DNA of 64,000 nucleotides from Pleurotus ostreatus/Saccharomyces cerevisiae fusant (Eukaryota; Opisthokonta): positions 496,001-560,000 of the forward strand of contig JAMQCK010000002.1 of the NCBI GenBank assembly GCA_024196135.1. The letters run 5' to 3'. A model generated the notes under the pieces. It made no database searches. It saw only the letters and a program-made list of their open reading frames with translations, and was not told the origin of the DNA. Below are positions 15,450-29,585 of the stretch, in pieces; positions within the stretch are counted from its first letter, which is position 1, and each line of letters opens with the position of its first letter. The translations under genes were made by a program, and so were the position numbers.

Positions 15450-16664
15450 TCGTCACGGTCCGTGTCAGAGAACAAAGCCAGGTCTAAACGGAGTTATGAC
15501 GATGTCAGCCACGTGCTGGAAGCAAACGGGTGTGACGTGACACCTTGTGTGACGGTTGATATCTGCCCTGCCCGGAGTCCGGACCCGACCTGCTTACCAC
15601 CACCACGACCTGCCACGCCGCAGCCATGCCTCGCTGCTTGGTGCTCTGATGGAGAGGCTATCTTATGAATGACCAGCGCCTCGCGCATCTTTGGCTTTTG
15701 GTCTTATGGCTCGCTCGCATTCATCCTGCCCTGCTTCCCTCGCGAGCCTGGCTAGATATCGATGCTCGGTACCGTGAACGTCGGATTCCGCTCAGCACGG
15801 CGCATGTCGGTTGCTTCCCGACAAGAATATCCGCTTCGGCATGCGCCCTCACCAGCTTCGACCTGAACGACATGTAGTCCGTTGACAGATATCAGATATC
15901 ACGACGCGGCTCAAATATGCTGCCCTACACAGAGTCTGTGCTTTCGACATTGTATGTTCGGACCGAACAACGCGAACGGGGAGGTCATGCTCAATAGAGA
16001 CTTGCCAACATGATCGTCATCGTGCTTGACTCTCCTCCGCCTGTGACCCGGATGCAAAGCGCCCGACACCTGAACCCGCAATACCGACGCCGCCTCGCAC
16101 TGGGCTGGACATGCGCTGAAACCATGCGCGCCCATCGCACGACGGAGTACCTACTTCTCTCTGCGGACGCCATAGCCTCTGCGCAGCTGGGGCACGAGTC
16201 GTAGAGAGTCCTAACACCGCCGACACGAACCTCACCTCGTCGGCCTCAGCCGCAATCTCGATCCGCACGTTTCCCCGGATCCGTGAGGTACGTTCTCCGC
16301 AAAGCTGAGTGATTGGCGGGGTCAGATGTGTCCCCCGATGCGAAGTCCAATGCTCTTTTTCGTCCACAAGGGCGTGAGACAGTCGGAGACGAGAAAACTC
16401 CTTTTCTGATTCCCGAAACCACACCATGCATATTCCAAGATCATACAAGAAGTACTACAGTAAGACATATCGACGGCGCATAACAATTCGAGCAGTAGGT
16501 AAGTAAGGTAGGGTGGTATGTAAAGTACATCGGTTGGACAAAGTTGGATGAAGGAACACAAATTACAAGGGGGACAGTAGTAAGCTACACCCGAAAAAAG
16601 CAAGCTACATAGATATCCGAATAATCGCCAGCGATTTCTTTCTTTTTCTTCTGTGTGTGGTCCA
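15450..16664. other. Intergenic region between two minus-strand genes
   Basis: About 1.2 kb. It should hold the TBC gene promoter (right of 15449) and the 3' UTR of the transcription-factor gene. Short ORFs here show no family resemblance. Confidence 0.4.
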
Positions 16665-19649
16665 TTATTTCCAGGCGGGAGCAGCATATGATGACCACGA
16701 TGTCGTTGCCTGCGGTTCCGATAGACCCCACTCCCCCGACCAAGAGATCGCCGAGCTCGCTGGAATTTCCGCCGTGTACTGAGGGACGGGCGGCTGCTGC
16801 GAGACGGTGCGGAGGAAGTGGTTCATGCTGAAATCCATGTCAGGGTCGCCGACTTGTCGGAACACGGCGCTTGGGCTGGGGGAGACATCACCGCCGGACG
16901 ACACCAGGCTGCCGCCCGGGGACACGTCGTGGCCCACGTCGGGCCAGACGTAGCGGTTGGGAGGGGTGTGGTAGCGCTCGTCGGAGAGCTGCGCGAGCAG
17001 GTGGCCCGGGGAACCGCTGTCTGACCTGGATGATCTGTCACTCTCACTTCTCCGCAGGTTGCGCTTGGCGAGCAGGTTCTCGAGGAAGCGGGAGTGTAGC
17101 GCGGGCGTATGCCGGTCGTCCAGCGCCACATCCTTCGAACCGAGCACATCGATGAGGCGGTTCACCAGCGACACGATTTCCTGCTGCTCGCCGTCACTGA
17201 GTAGTGGGCGAAACTTGGGGCGCAGGAGCTAAAGGCCGTCGTTAGCGAAAATGCCAGCGAAGTCAAAGGGCACTCACATTGATCAGGAAAGCGGCGGCGT
17301 ATGACACGTAGATGAATTGGTCTTCTGGCGCGTAGCGCAGCTGGCGGGTGTAGTACAGACGATCCAACATGGTCTCGATGACCGTCTTCGCCGCATTGTA
17401 GGCGTCCTTGAACACCCTACAATTCCGCGTCAGGCCGGAAGCACCCTTCTTCATCATCTGCCGGACGCCAGTGGCGAGCATGGTCAAGCGCAAGTACGAG
17501 ACCAATCTATGCAACGTCAGTGGAGCACACATGCGTCGGCTCGTGTACTTACAATGGTGTAAGGAGTATCCTGTATTGGCAGACCGCTGGTGAAGATTTA
17601 GGAAAGACCGTCCGTACAAAAAAAGAAATTTGCCTACAGTGTTGCTCGTATATCTGCTGCCAAGAATACATGTCTTGTATCAGGCGCTCAGCGTGGTCGC
17701 ACGTCGAGGCAACGGTGTCTCCCTCCTTGAATAGAGTATCAGTACGCCCGATGGCATCGTACAACGGCACAATCCAGCTCACCTTTGTGGGTGCCTTCGA
17801 GCGCCACTCCCACACCGTGCGCAAAGAGCTGATATAGCCGCACAGATGGACATCGAAGGGCGTGTTTAAAGGTGACGTCTGCCACCAACTCGCTGATGTC
17901 CTCGCGAGGAAATCGTCTGGAGAGATCATGGGTGGTTTGCCGAGCTGCACGGCCTGTGCCGCGTCGACGCAGTAGCAATTCAACCACACCCTGGTCCGAT
18001 TGAGCCGCTCCCGTACGGGAAGATCCAGAGAGGGGGGACGGTCAAGCCCGAGTTCCTGGGCCATTCTGAGGACGGATGAGCCCGAAGGCGCGACAACTTC
18101 ACAGCCTATGCCTGCGCACCTGATAGCAACACCCAAAAACATCCAGCTACGGTCGTCGGCGTAGTTCTGCCGTTCGGTCAGCGACTGACGCAGCCCCGGG
18201 TAAGCACCGACGTACCCTTTTCGGCGTCGGATACATGCCCAGCAGAAGGTAGGCTGTCATGCGGTAAGACGCGAGGTCCAACCGTCATTAATCAGTTGAA
18301 CTCACCCTGACAAGCGTCCACGCTTTTCAGCCCATTGACCAGCGCATTCCCAGCCGCGGTACGAGCGAACCCGATGGCCAGCTCGTACATGTGCCGCCTG
18401 GAATCGTCATACCTGCAGGCAAGGCCGCAGACTGGAAACGCAATCAGGATCGACCATCGTAGTGCCTCCGTCCATCGCACTCACCAACAGTGAAAAGAAA
18501 CTTCGATGACGATGATCAGCGATCGGTCGAAATAGCTGCGAGCATATGGACTCACTGGACAAGACCATATCAGGTTCCCAGGGGTGTGCAGTTCGGGGTC
18601 CAGAATGGAGAAGAAGGGGTTGATTCGCTCGAAGAAGCTAATCGACAGTGAGCAGGGCCCTGCGGGCATAGCGCGGCGGCACCTACACGCGGAATAAATC
18701 CTGCACGTCCTGCGGATAGAGTTCACAATATCGGACGACATCAGGTGCCCTCAGAACGTTCGCGTCGCCTGCATGATGTATGTCAGCCGCGAAAGAAGCC
18801 CCGGATCACCACCGCGCGGCGTACCATGTGCGAAGTATGAAAGGCAGGCCATCTCGGCGGCGCCTTCGTCTCCTGTTGGCACCCATCTCGGACGGTGTAC
18901 TCGTGCCTCGTAAGGTGTGAATTCTGCCAATACATGAGGACAACAGCTCTCATCGAACGCGCGCGCCGTACCTGAGGGGTGGGATGAAGTGTGGCGCAGG
19001 TCAGGCTGGGCCCGCGCCATCCAGTCGCGTATCCGACCGTCCTCCCGAATGCGGTCGAACTGCAGCAACAGGTTCTGTATCTCCATATCCTGGCTTTGGG
19101 CGCGCTGGATGAGTTCCTCGTGCGTACTGATGTTCGGTTAGTACGGCTCGATAGAGGGGAAGCTGATGGACTGACGGTGCAGGCTTGCGCTTTTTGCGAG
19201 TGCGAGCGAGGCAGTCGTAGTTGCCTGCGATGCATCTCTGACAGGCGGAGGCACCAGGACTGAACTCGCAGCGGACCTAGTAGACAACGCTGAGTGGGAC
19301 ACGGCACGAGGTAAGGGGCTAGCTACCTTCAGCGACTTGCAATGGACACATGCACCAGACCTGTTCGGGAAATACGAGTGTCAGTTGAGAGTCATGTTCG
19401 CAGTGAATGTACCACGAACGCCTTGGTCCCCGCGCGAGAGCGACCATAAGACTTGTTGATGAAGGGCTTGACATCCTCCTCCTCGGTATTCTCGGAGTCC
19501 AGTAGCCTGGCAGGGCGGAACGCGTCCGTGGTAGGGGCAGGCATGGAGGAAGAGTAGGCTCGTCGCGACTGCACGGAAGGAGGAGGAGACGGAGATGACA
19601 AGGTCGCCGATGTTCGAACCAACATGGGAGATGACCGTGAGTAATGCAC
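16665..19649 (-). CDS. Zn2Cys6 fungal transcription factor with Fungal_trans-type middle domain
   Basis: The first three exons are clear: 19649-19420, 19360-19327 and 19276-19176. Joined, they give SGACVHCKSLK plus VRCEFSPGASACQRC plus IAGNYDCLARTRKKRK, a perfect C-x2-C-x6-C-x8-C-x2-C-x6-C zinc cluster followed by a basic linker. A helix-forming dimerisation-like stretch comes next (QRAQSQDMEIQNLLLQFDRIRED). Further in are ELYPQDVQDLF, FFERINPFFSILDPELHTPGNLIWSCP, FLFTVVCGLACRYDD and YADDRSWMFLGVAIRCAGIG, the typical Fungal_trans region, spread over many small exons. The C-terminus (stop 16665-16667) is Ser/Pro-rich. At least ten exons are needed; joins around 18.6-19.0 kb are not all resolved. 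The start could also be the ATG at 19625. Targets are unknown. Confidence 0.85.
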
Positions 19650-22600
19650 ATCATTGGAGGATGCTGTCAGCGTCTAATCATCAAGAAGACTCGTGCAGCC
19701 TACCCGTACACAGGGATCGTCAGGGCCTCAAGAGAGGCGCTGCGGTAATGAGCTGATGGATTGGTCGCGCAAAACCTGGATAGGACAGGTAGCCCTGTTT
19801 ATATACAGCGCGGGGAAGCTAGGTGGATGGAAGCCCACCTGTGACATGCCGAGGGGAAGCGGATTCTTAAGGCCCGTCAGAGCCCGTTCACCACGGCAGT
19901 GCAGCATGAGATCTTGATTGATATCGGTGATGGACGAGGGAGGATTACGGTTGGCTGGACCGTGTTCCCGGGGCTATTGCTGGAATTCTATGCAGGTCCG
20001 ATTGGGAAAACCAAAACCGCCCTACCGCGTTGTCAGCGAAGCAGATCATCTAGGATTGGATGGCCAAGAAATTCCCAGCGCTTACCGAGCCATTCAGTTT
20101 GGCGCCCACTGAGCTCGCACGACTGGTTCGCGGTCAAATCGCTAATGAGGGCGAGAAGCCATGGTGCGCTCCTGCTCGTATAGCCATAACCCAATGTCGA
20201 CCTTCTGGCTGAAGTTCGCTTGACCAGAACGACCCCTCCAGCACACGCAGTCTCTACCATCACCACTGAGTCAATACCAGGTATAATTAATTAAGAATGC
20301 TGTAACTGAGGGTACAGCGGCTATACGGCCGCGCTATCGTGTATTGTCAGCAGGGGAGCGAGGTGCTGGGCAGGACGCGAACCCATTTTACCATTTTCCT
20401 CGACAATACAAAGTGAGTTGCGAATGAGGCGAAACACCTGACGATACGACCTGATACGGCGGGCGCTCGTGGTCAATTCGCCCGATGGCCGGTGAAAGAG
20501 GAAGGGGAAAGGAACAGCGGGACCAAATTGCGTGATCGATCTACCATCAATCGGCATCCACGCGGGCGACAGAACGTGGCGGCGGAAGTATATTCTGATT
20601 ACTTCCGTTCAAGGTCAGCCAAAGGTTTCCATAGAATGTTTCGCCCTTCGGATAGGAAAAAAAGGTGCAAGGGTAGTCAGTAGTGAGCCCATCCGCAGTG
20701 CGCATGCGCTTCTGCGCGAGCATTTAGACCGTCGGCGCTGTAGGCGAAGCAGGTGACCGTGCTATAAGCGGCACACCTCTGTCGCGCAGCTCAATTGCTG
20801 TAGCCAAACTTGCAATCATAGTTAGGTGCTGCCCCCGCAGCGCCGGCGCTCGAATGCGCCATGTTATGGGACTGTATAACTCGACAAGTCGGGCCTGTTT
20901 TACATGACGGGTCACCCACCCTTCAAAGTAAATTCAGTGGGAACTCGCTGCATTCATTGCCACCGGCGCAGCCTGAGATACCTCCATAGGTTCTCAATCA
21001 AATTGGTGGCTACTATCTCGATACCGATGCGGAATCGCGATACGAAAGTGTTGGAGAAGACGGCGCCCTGAGGAGTGGGAAAGAACTACAGTGGAAAGAG
21101 TTCGTCAGAAACGTAACGGCTTCCGCGGAGCTCTGCCACCAAAATGGCCGCGTCTGTGCAAGCACCATAAGGTAAAGAATCATAGGCAACGTCACCTTGG
21201 ATGGCACTAAGAGCGCCTTCGCGCTAAATCGCAGATCCTTAATCATTCGTAGCGGTCACTGATCCGTCCAGGCTTTGGCTCGCAACCAAACACGCACGGG
21301 ATTCTTCGAGACATGTTCGCGTATTCATGATACTTCCTGGTTGGAAATATATCCCGCTCCGTCTGAAGGCACCCCTGTGAGTTCCAGCAGTCGAGAACGC
21401 GCGAGAGTATCCGTACTTCGTCGAACCACGAAGCATATGCGACGTGGTCGGTCCCCGTTGATTATCAGTTGAAGGACGGAAGCAAGCTGGCAAAGAAGCA
21501 GGCAGTGAGCGCTCGAGGGGAGTCAGAAGAGACGCCGATCTGCATGGACACACCTGTTAGCTCGCCGAGGCGGAGAAAACACACCAGCGAAAGATTGTAA
21601 GTCCAGGGCCCTTACATCCGCTAAATTAACTGAATGGACGGTGGCACTGTTAGCGTGCAGAGGGCGGCGAGTCCACGTAGCTCCACGGTACGCCTCTGGC
21701 AGTGGTTGTCGCCGAAAGAGACTGTGTGCTCAGTACACTCAAATACGACGAAACTCACAGTAACAAAGAATGCATACACCGGTGAAATGCAGCTCCTGGA
21801 TTTTCGAGTACACGATTGACCATAAAATGTCCGTTCAATGGTCGATTTGGGGCTGAGATACTGCATGTCCAGCTCATCCGTACAGCCGATTGCGGGCGTA
21901 GCTGCTCGCGGAACTCTGCCCCGGATTCGTCAGCTTCAGCGCTTGCGAATGTGAGCCAACTGGACAGAGGAGGAACACATGCCATTCCTCCTGAGTCGGA
22001 GACATATCAAGGTTCCCTCCGAAGCGCTCAGCGTCGGTGGGAGCCCGACCGGCCATACAACGGCGCAACTGACGCATGGGAATGGCCGCATGGAAGACCG
22101 TCAATCGGGCACCTTCGACGGTATCTAGATATGATCTATCAGTCAGGCCCCAGCATGCCGAAGCTAACATTGCGCACCCGCGTCACTTCGATCCTCGTGG
22201 GGTCCTCCGTGTGTGCCCGTTCGGAGAATGCCGCGCGTGTCGTGGGTATGGCGCTAAGGTCGGATGAGAAGCGGAGGCCAATGTCCTGGGTTCTGACTTC
22301 TGAGCCCTCGCCCGTCTGTGAACGAGCTTTCGCCCTAGAAAACCTTCTCCTACTGTTCTGGTGATAGATGTGTATGCCGATATGCACGGCATAGACATGC
22401 GACCCTTTCCTGAATTTAAACGAAAATAACTGCATTGCGAAGGCAATTCACACTCGACCAATGAAACGAACGGTCACGGTACGGCCTCCCGAGGTTCGAC
22501 ACGATCCCCTAGCGTTCCCGCAAGTGGACCTCTTACCCTGGAAACCTCCATCGCACGGGCAACATATAGTGAACAGAAGCGGCCACCATGCACCAGGCCC

Positions 22601-23572
22601 ACGCAGAAACCCGGGTGGACGACAGGCGCCCAAGACGCGACACAACTGTAGGCTTCCAGTGGGATGGGTCAGCATGGTGTTCCGAGGAGCCGCGGCTCAC
22701 CAGTGGGCGCTGCGCGCTCAGGGCTATTTCTTGCAACTACGGCATTTGTCCTGGACGACGATTACTACAGTCAATTGAAGGAAACTCTCCAGCAATACAA
22801 AAAGAGAGAGATATGCGTGCCTTACCACCATCTGTGAGTCCAGGTGATGATTCACAGAGCAGACACTCACCTCCTCTTTATCGGACATCGGAGGTCAAAG
22901 ATCGATGTTTGCCCAGAGGCAAGTCGTTTGCAAGGCTCTCCGCACTCTGGGCACCCAAGGTGATAGGAATTTTGGGACGACAAACTTCAACGGGGCTGTG
23001 AGCTGCATGCGTGTCTGAAAGCTGAGGCGCAGCACTGATCGCGTCGACAGAAGTTGAATACACAAGACACGCCTCGAAAGCTTGCGCGCCGGAGCCGCGC
23101 TGACCGCATCGTCCAAGATGTCCGAAGGCCGACATACAGGCGTAGGCCAGGTCGGGGCGACGTATGATTGCAAAGAGAGTCCTGTGATGCACGATACTTC
23201 CCAGGGGCTCCCAGACCTGTGGCACTCTTGCCATAGAGGTGGACGCGGAGGAAGGCACTATGTCGGACCGAGATGCACGGAAGCGAGCATTCATTCATAG
23301 CAAGCTATCAAGATGCAAGCTCGCTGGAATGTCCGTTTCGAGGAGATGTAGCAGCAGCCTGCGACGGACGATACGGACGACGATGAGGAGGACAAGTCCT
23401 GTGTTGACTGTTGTTGCACGAAGGCCCTCAAGTGTTCGCCCGTGACGAACCGTCACGCGCCTCCCGAAACCACAGCTGATCGATTCGCACAACGCGCCCA
23501 ACATCACCGCCGACGACGGCCACATACTTCCCACATCGTCGTTGGCATCGTTGAACCGTTGCATGACCCATC
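19650..23572. other. Gene-poor block of 3.9 kb
   Basis: Neither strand shows a chain of exons I can support. All ORFs are under 185 codons, lack recognisable families and do not join with consistent splice phase. On the minus strand near 22.7-22.8 kb a CRSC-K motif follows a possible acceptor, recalling half of a zinc cluster, but nothing confirms it. GC content looks lower and stop codons denser than in the flanking genes. It may contain degraded gene or transposon remnants, or long regulatory sequence for the flanking transcription factor and B56 genes. Confidence 0.45.
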
Positions 23573-26042
23573 ATGAAGAGTCTCAAGAAATCTTTCGTGC
23601 GTCGTCGCCAGTTCATCGCCAAAGTCACGACTGACACGCTGTCCATATCCAGCTCAAAAAGACCTCCCAGGATTCGACGGGTTCGAAGAATAAGGAGTCC
23701 AAATCATCCTCGTCGTCGTCATTTGGCGGCTCCGCGTCGTCCGCCGCCAGTGCCGCTCCGCCTCCACCGCCCAAGCCGCATCCGCAGCAAAGCACCAACG
23801 GCTCAAGCGCGAGTTCTGTGCACTCGCTGACCTCTGCGTCATCTGCGGCATCGTCAACGCGCTCTGGCTCTCCTGCAAGCGCATCCTCTATCGGTAGCGG
23901 TCGTCATGGAGGTGAAGGGGCCGTTTCCCCTCCCATTGTGGTGGTCAGCCCCGACGCGGCTGGAGACGGACATCGCTTGGCGGCTGGCGGCAAGGACGCG
24001 GCTGGTCCCGGAGGTGCAGCCACCCCGCCTCGCAACACGACTCTGAACAGGCTCCGCGCCGGCCCTAAGGATACGATCCCAATGGTGGGCAAGCCGCCGA
24101 GGAAGCAGAGGAGCAGTCGCTTCGTTGTAACGGAGAAGGTCGAGATTGAGCGACTTCCCGCCTTTGCTGGTGCGTTGATAACGCCAAGGATATCATAAAT
24201 GCGACTAACAGGGAAACAGAGACGCCGCCAAGTGAGCGTCCGAGCCTCTTTGTCCGGAAGCTGCACCAGTGCCGCGTCCTGTTCGACTTCAATGACGCTA
24301 GCGCCGAACTTCGTGGCAAGCAGATCAAGGCGCAGACTCTCCACGAGATGCTGGAATACATCACTACTCAGCGCAATGTGATCACGGAGAACGTATACCC
24401 TGAGGTGGTCAACATGGTATGTGCCTTTGCCATCGACCGCCTCCGCGTCACATATCTCCCCTCCAGTTTGCTACCAACCTCTTCCGCTCCATACCCCCGC
24501 CCGTAAATCCTACTGGCGACGCGTTCGACCCTGAAGAGGACGAACCTGTGTTGGAGCTTGCCTGGCCGCATCTCCAAATTGTCTATGAATTCTTCCTGCG
24601 CTTCGTCGAAAGCCCGGACTTCAACACGAATCTGGCCAAGCGTTACATCGACCAGTCGTTTGTCTTGAACCTGCTCGAGCTGTTCGACTCGGAAGACCCA
24701 CGCGAGCGCGACTTCCTGAAGACGACGCTTCACCGTATCTACGGAAAATTCCTTAACTTGCGCGCGTTCATCCGGCGCTCTATCAACAACGTCTTCTTCC
24801 ACTTCGTCTACGAGACGGAGCGCCACAACGGAATCGCAGAGCTCCTCGAAATCCTCGGGTCCATCATCAACGGCTTCGCATTACCGCTCAAGGAGGAACA
24901 CAAGATCTTCCTGACGCGCGTGCTCCTGCCTCTGCACAAGGTCAAGTCGCTGTCGCTCTATCACCCACAACTCGCATACTGTGTGGTGCAGTTTTTGGAG
25001 AAGGACCCGGGGCTCGCGGAGGAAGTCATGCTTGGCCTGCTCAAGTTCTGGCCGAAGGTGAACTCGCCCAAGGAGGTCATGTTCTTGAACGAAGTGGAGG
25101 AGGTCCTCGACGTCACGGATCCCGCGGAATTCCAGAAGATCCAGGTGCCGCTGTTCCACCAGCTCGCCAGGTGCATCAACAGCCAACACTTCCAAGTCGC
25201 CGAGCGTGCGCTCTTGTATTGGAACAACGAGTATGTTGTGAACCTCATGAGCGACAACCTGCCCGTGATTTTGCCCATCGTCTTCCCGGCCTTGTACACG
25301 AACTCGCGGAGCCACTGGAATAGGTGAGAACGCGTTTACATCCACTCGGTCACTATCTGACCGCGCGCAGGACCATCCATGGCATGGTGTACAACGCTCT
25401 TCGCCTCTTCATGGAGATCAATCCGGAACTGTTCGACGAATCGATGCGGCAGTATCGCCAGAAGAAGATTGAGTACGTTCTATCTCCTCGAAGCTGTTGA
25501 GCGTGCAATTGACGTCTGCCTTGCGTCACAGGGAACAACGCGCTGCCGTTCAACGCTACGAGGCTTGGCAAAAGCTGCGCGATATCGCTGTCAAGAACGC
25601 TGGCGGAAAGCTGCCCGAGGGCTACAAGGACATTCCTCACCCTCCGCCGCCCCCGCCGCCAGCCGTCGAGGACCAAGACATAATGGAACTTTCGATGGAG
25701 CTCAACGCGGCGACTATCGATGACGTTTCTGACTTGGACGAGTCTGGGATGGAGCGCATACCGACGGCGGACCCTGGTCTCGAGGTAGAAGCGCGCGTTC
25801 CTTTGGGCGTCCTCCACTGACAAGAACTGTCCATCACAGGGTCAGGTACCTGACAGCCCTGGGCTTGGAGGCGCAGCGGGCCAACATGTGCGGAGGCGAA
25901 GCGTTCTGCCAGGTTCGTCGCCGCTTGTCTTCCGTATTTTCCAGAGCTTACCGTGGAGTCGTCAGTTGATCCGACCGTTATTCGGGATTTGCAAGCGCAT
26001 CGGAGCCTTGACGACACGGTGCCCTCTAGGGAAGGCCACTAA
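23573..26042 (+). CDS. RTS1: PP2A regulatory subunit B' (B56 family)
   Basis: Eight exons (23573-23596, 23653-24169, 24220-24416, 24467-25323, 25371-25472, 25532-25784, 25840-25912, 25945-26042) give 706 aa. The first exon codes only eight residues (MKSLKKSF), followed by a long Ser/Pro-rich region. From about residue 180 comes the B56 HEAT-like core: [69 protein letters not shown]. These are diagnostic of B56 subunits, which select substrates for PP2A through LxxIxE motifs (family knowledge). The C-terminus reads [16 protein letters not shown]. The last intron would be only 32 nt, unusually short, but skipping it destroys that C-terminal block. Confidence 0.93.
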
Positions 26043-26461
26043 TTGGGTGTATTTTGTAAGCGTCAGACGCGAGCCGTACCATCCAGTGCATATACATATA
26101 TCCATTTTATACTCCTTTTGAGCAGTACATATTCGACTCTTCGTGGTACCCTCTCGCTATCGTCTCAGTCTCACCGGCTTGCTGGATTGTACACGCGCTC
26201 TGAGTTCGCTCGTAGTACCCATCACATTCCTTGACTTTCTGCCTTCGCCTGCACGTGTAGCGCCCGCTGTTTCGCCCTGTTCCTTAGAAGAAATGCCACG
26301 AACGCTGAGCGGAGCTCGAGGCGCTGCCTGCCACCGTCTGGGAGGCCGTACGAACGACCTGGAAGCGAGGTGAATTGTGGCGAAACACATGGAAAGGACG
26401 AAAGGTTGCCAAAAGCGGACGACAAACGGGATTGACGTGATTATGCACGTGACTTTGAGGC

Positions 26462-26479
26462 GAATCTTCTTCAACCTTC
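26462..26479 (+). promoter_or_regulatory. Heat-shock element
   Basis: Reads GAAtcTTCttCAAccTTC: pentamer units starting at 26462, 26467, 26472 and 26477 in strict 5-bp register, with one mismatch (CAA for GAA). This is the nGAAnnTTCn pattern bound by Hsf1. It lies 45 bp upstream of the TATA box and 147 bp upstream of the Hsp70 start codon. Confidence 0.75.
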
Positions 26480-26506
26480 TGTATTGTTCTCGGACGTCGA
26501 TTGGGA

Positions 26507-26512
26507 TATATA
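26507..26512 (+). promoter_or_regulatory. TATA box of Hsp70 gene
   Basis: TATATA about 100 bp upstream of the ATG at 26609, just downstream of the heat-shock element. Confidence 0.7.
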
Positions 26513-26608
26513 GGCCGGCCGAAAAATGGGGGCTCCTCAGAATTTGCATCTTCACTTCCACTTCCACTTCCACTCTTCTGCGATCTCCCATCGCGCTCTC
26601 CATTCGCA

Positions 26609-28763
<2,155 letters not shown>

Positions 28764-29585
28764 GCGCCTCGCCGTGCTCGGGTCTTGGTCTCGTTCTTCT
28801 TGTGCTGTCTTGGGTTGCGCGCCTTCCGTTGTTTTTGTAGCTTAGTGATTCCTCACGCATGCTTTACGCGGACTAACGCCAACGTAATGTTCTGAATTAT
28901 TTACCAATTGTACGATAGAGCAATGCATTTTCTCGCATCATCCTCGTTGTCTGATTCTGAAGGCTTCTGGCGTCGGTTCTAGTAGTCCAAGTCAAGGTAA
29001 GGAAGCTTTTTCAGTAGCTTGAGTCTTTAAAGGCGACGTTGCTCTCTTGTATTTGACTTGCAAGCGATGACCAGCATCGACGTTGTGCTCGCAGTCATTA
29101 TTCTCTCTTCCGGATCTTGCATGCGTTTTGAGACATCGCTCGGCGGATCGCGAGGGTTTGCCTCCGTCAGTGAAAGATCAGCACGTTTACTGACACTGTC
29201 CCAAACGATATCCACTATCTCATGGAAATCAGCGCGTAGGTCATCATACGCTCCTCCGTTAGTGGGTCTGTAGCGCGAACATGCGTCTATTGTATGTAAA
29301 TGGGCAGGCGGCTTACGGCTTGCAGTGAGTCAGTGGCAGCGCGTTGAACCTCGTAACAAGAGATTTCTGCAAACGAAGGGGCCAGACTTCCGGGGGAAAT
29401 GGGCGCTGAGGGTGAGACGGTCGGGGACGGCGATGGGACGGACGCGCGGCGCGTCGCAGATGATCTCGTGACCGCGATTGCGCAGTTGGCAAGCGAACGT
29501 CGATCAACCCGATGCGTTGGCAGGGACGGTTGCCATCTTGGGCGTGCTCTCCGCACTCACTTCCTCCCATCTTCCATCGTGCGCC
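28764..29585. other. Intergenic region
   Basis: About 820 bp containing the Hsp70 3' UTR and the promoter of the next gene. No supported ORF or repeat. Confidence 0.4.

Larger units (their letters stand above)
26043..26608 (+). promoter_or_regulatory. Hsp70 promoter and 5' leader
   Basis: Contains the heat-shock element and TATA box listed separately, and a short CACTTC tandem in the leader at about 26552-26575, just before the start codon. Confidence 0.6.

Noticed and set aside
15450..16664. Possible tRNA gene in this gap or others
   Set aside because: Scanning for B-box-like GGTTCGANTCC sequences with a matching A-box and acceptor stem gave no case; isolated GGTTCGA strings elsewhere fall in coding exons or introns.
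20281..20340. TTAATTAA-containing AT-rich spot as a replication origin or transposon end
   Set aside because: No terminal inverted repeat, target-site duplication or origin consensus could be seen; too short to support a claim.
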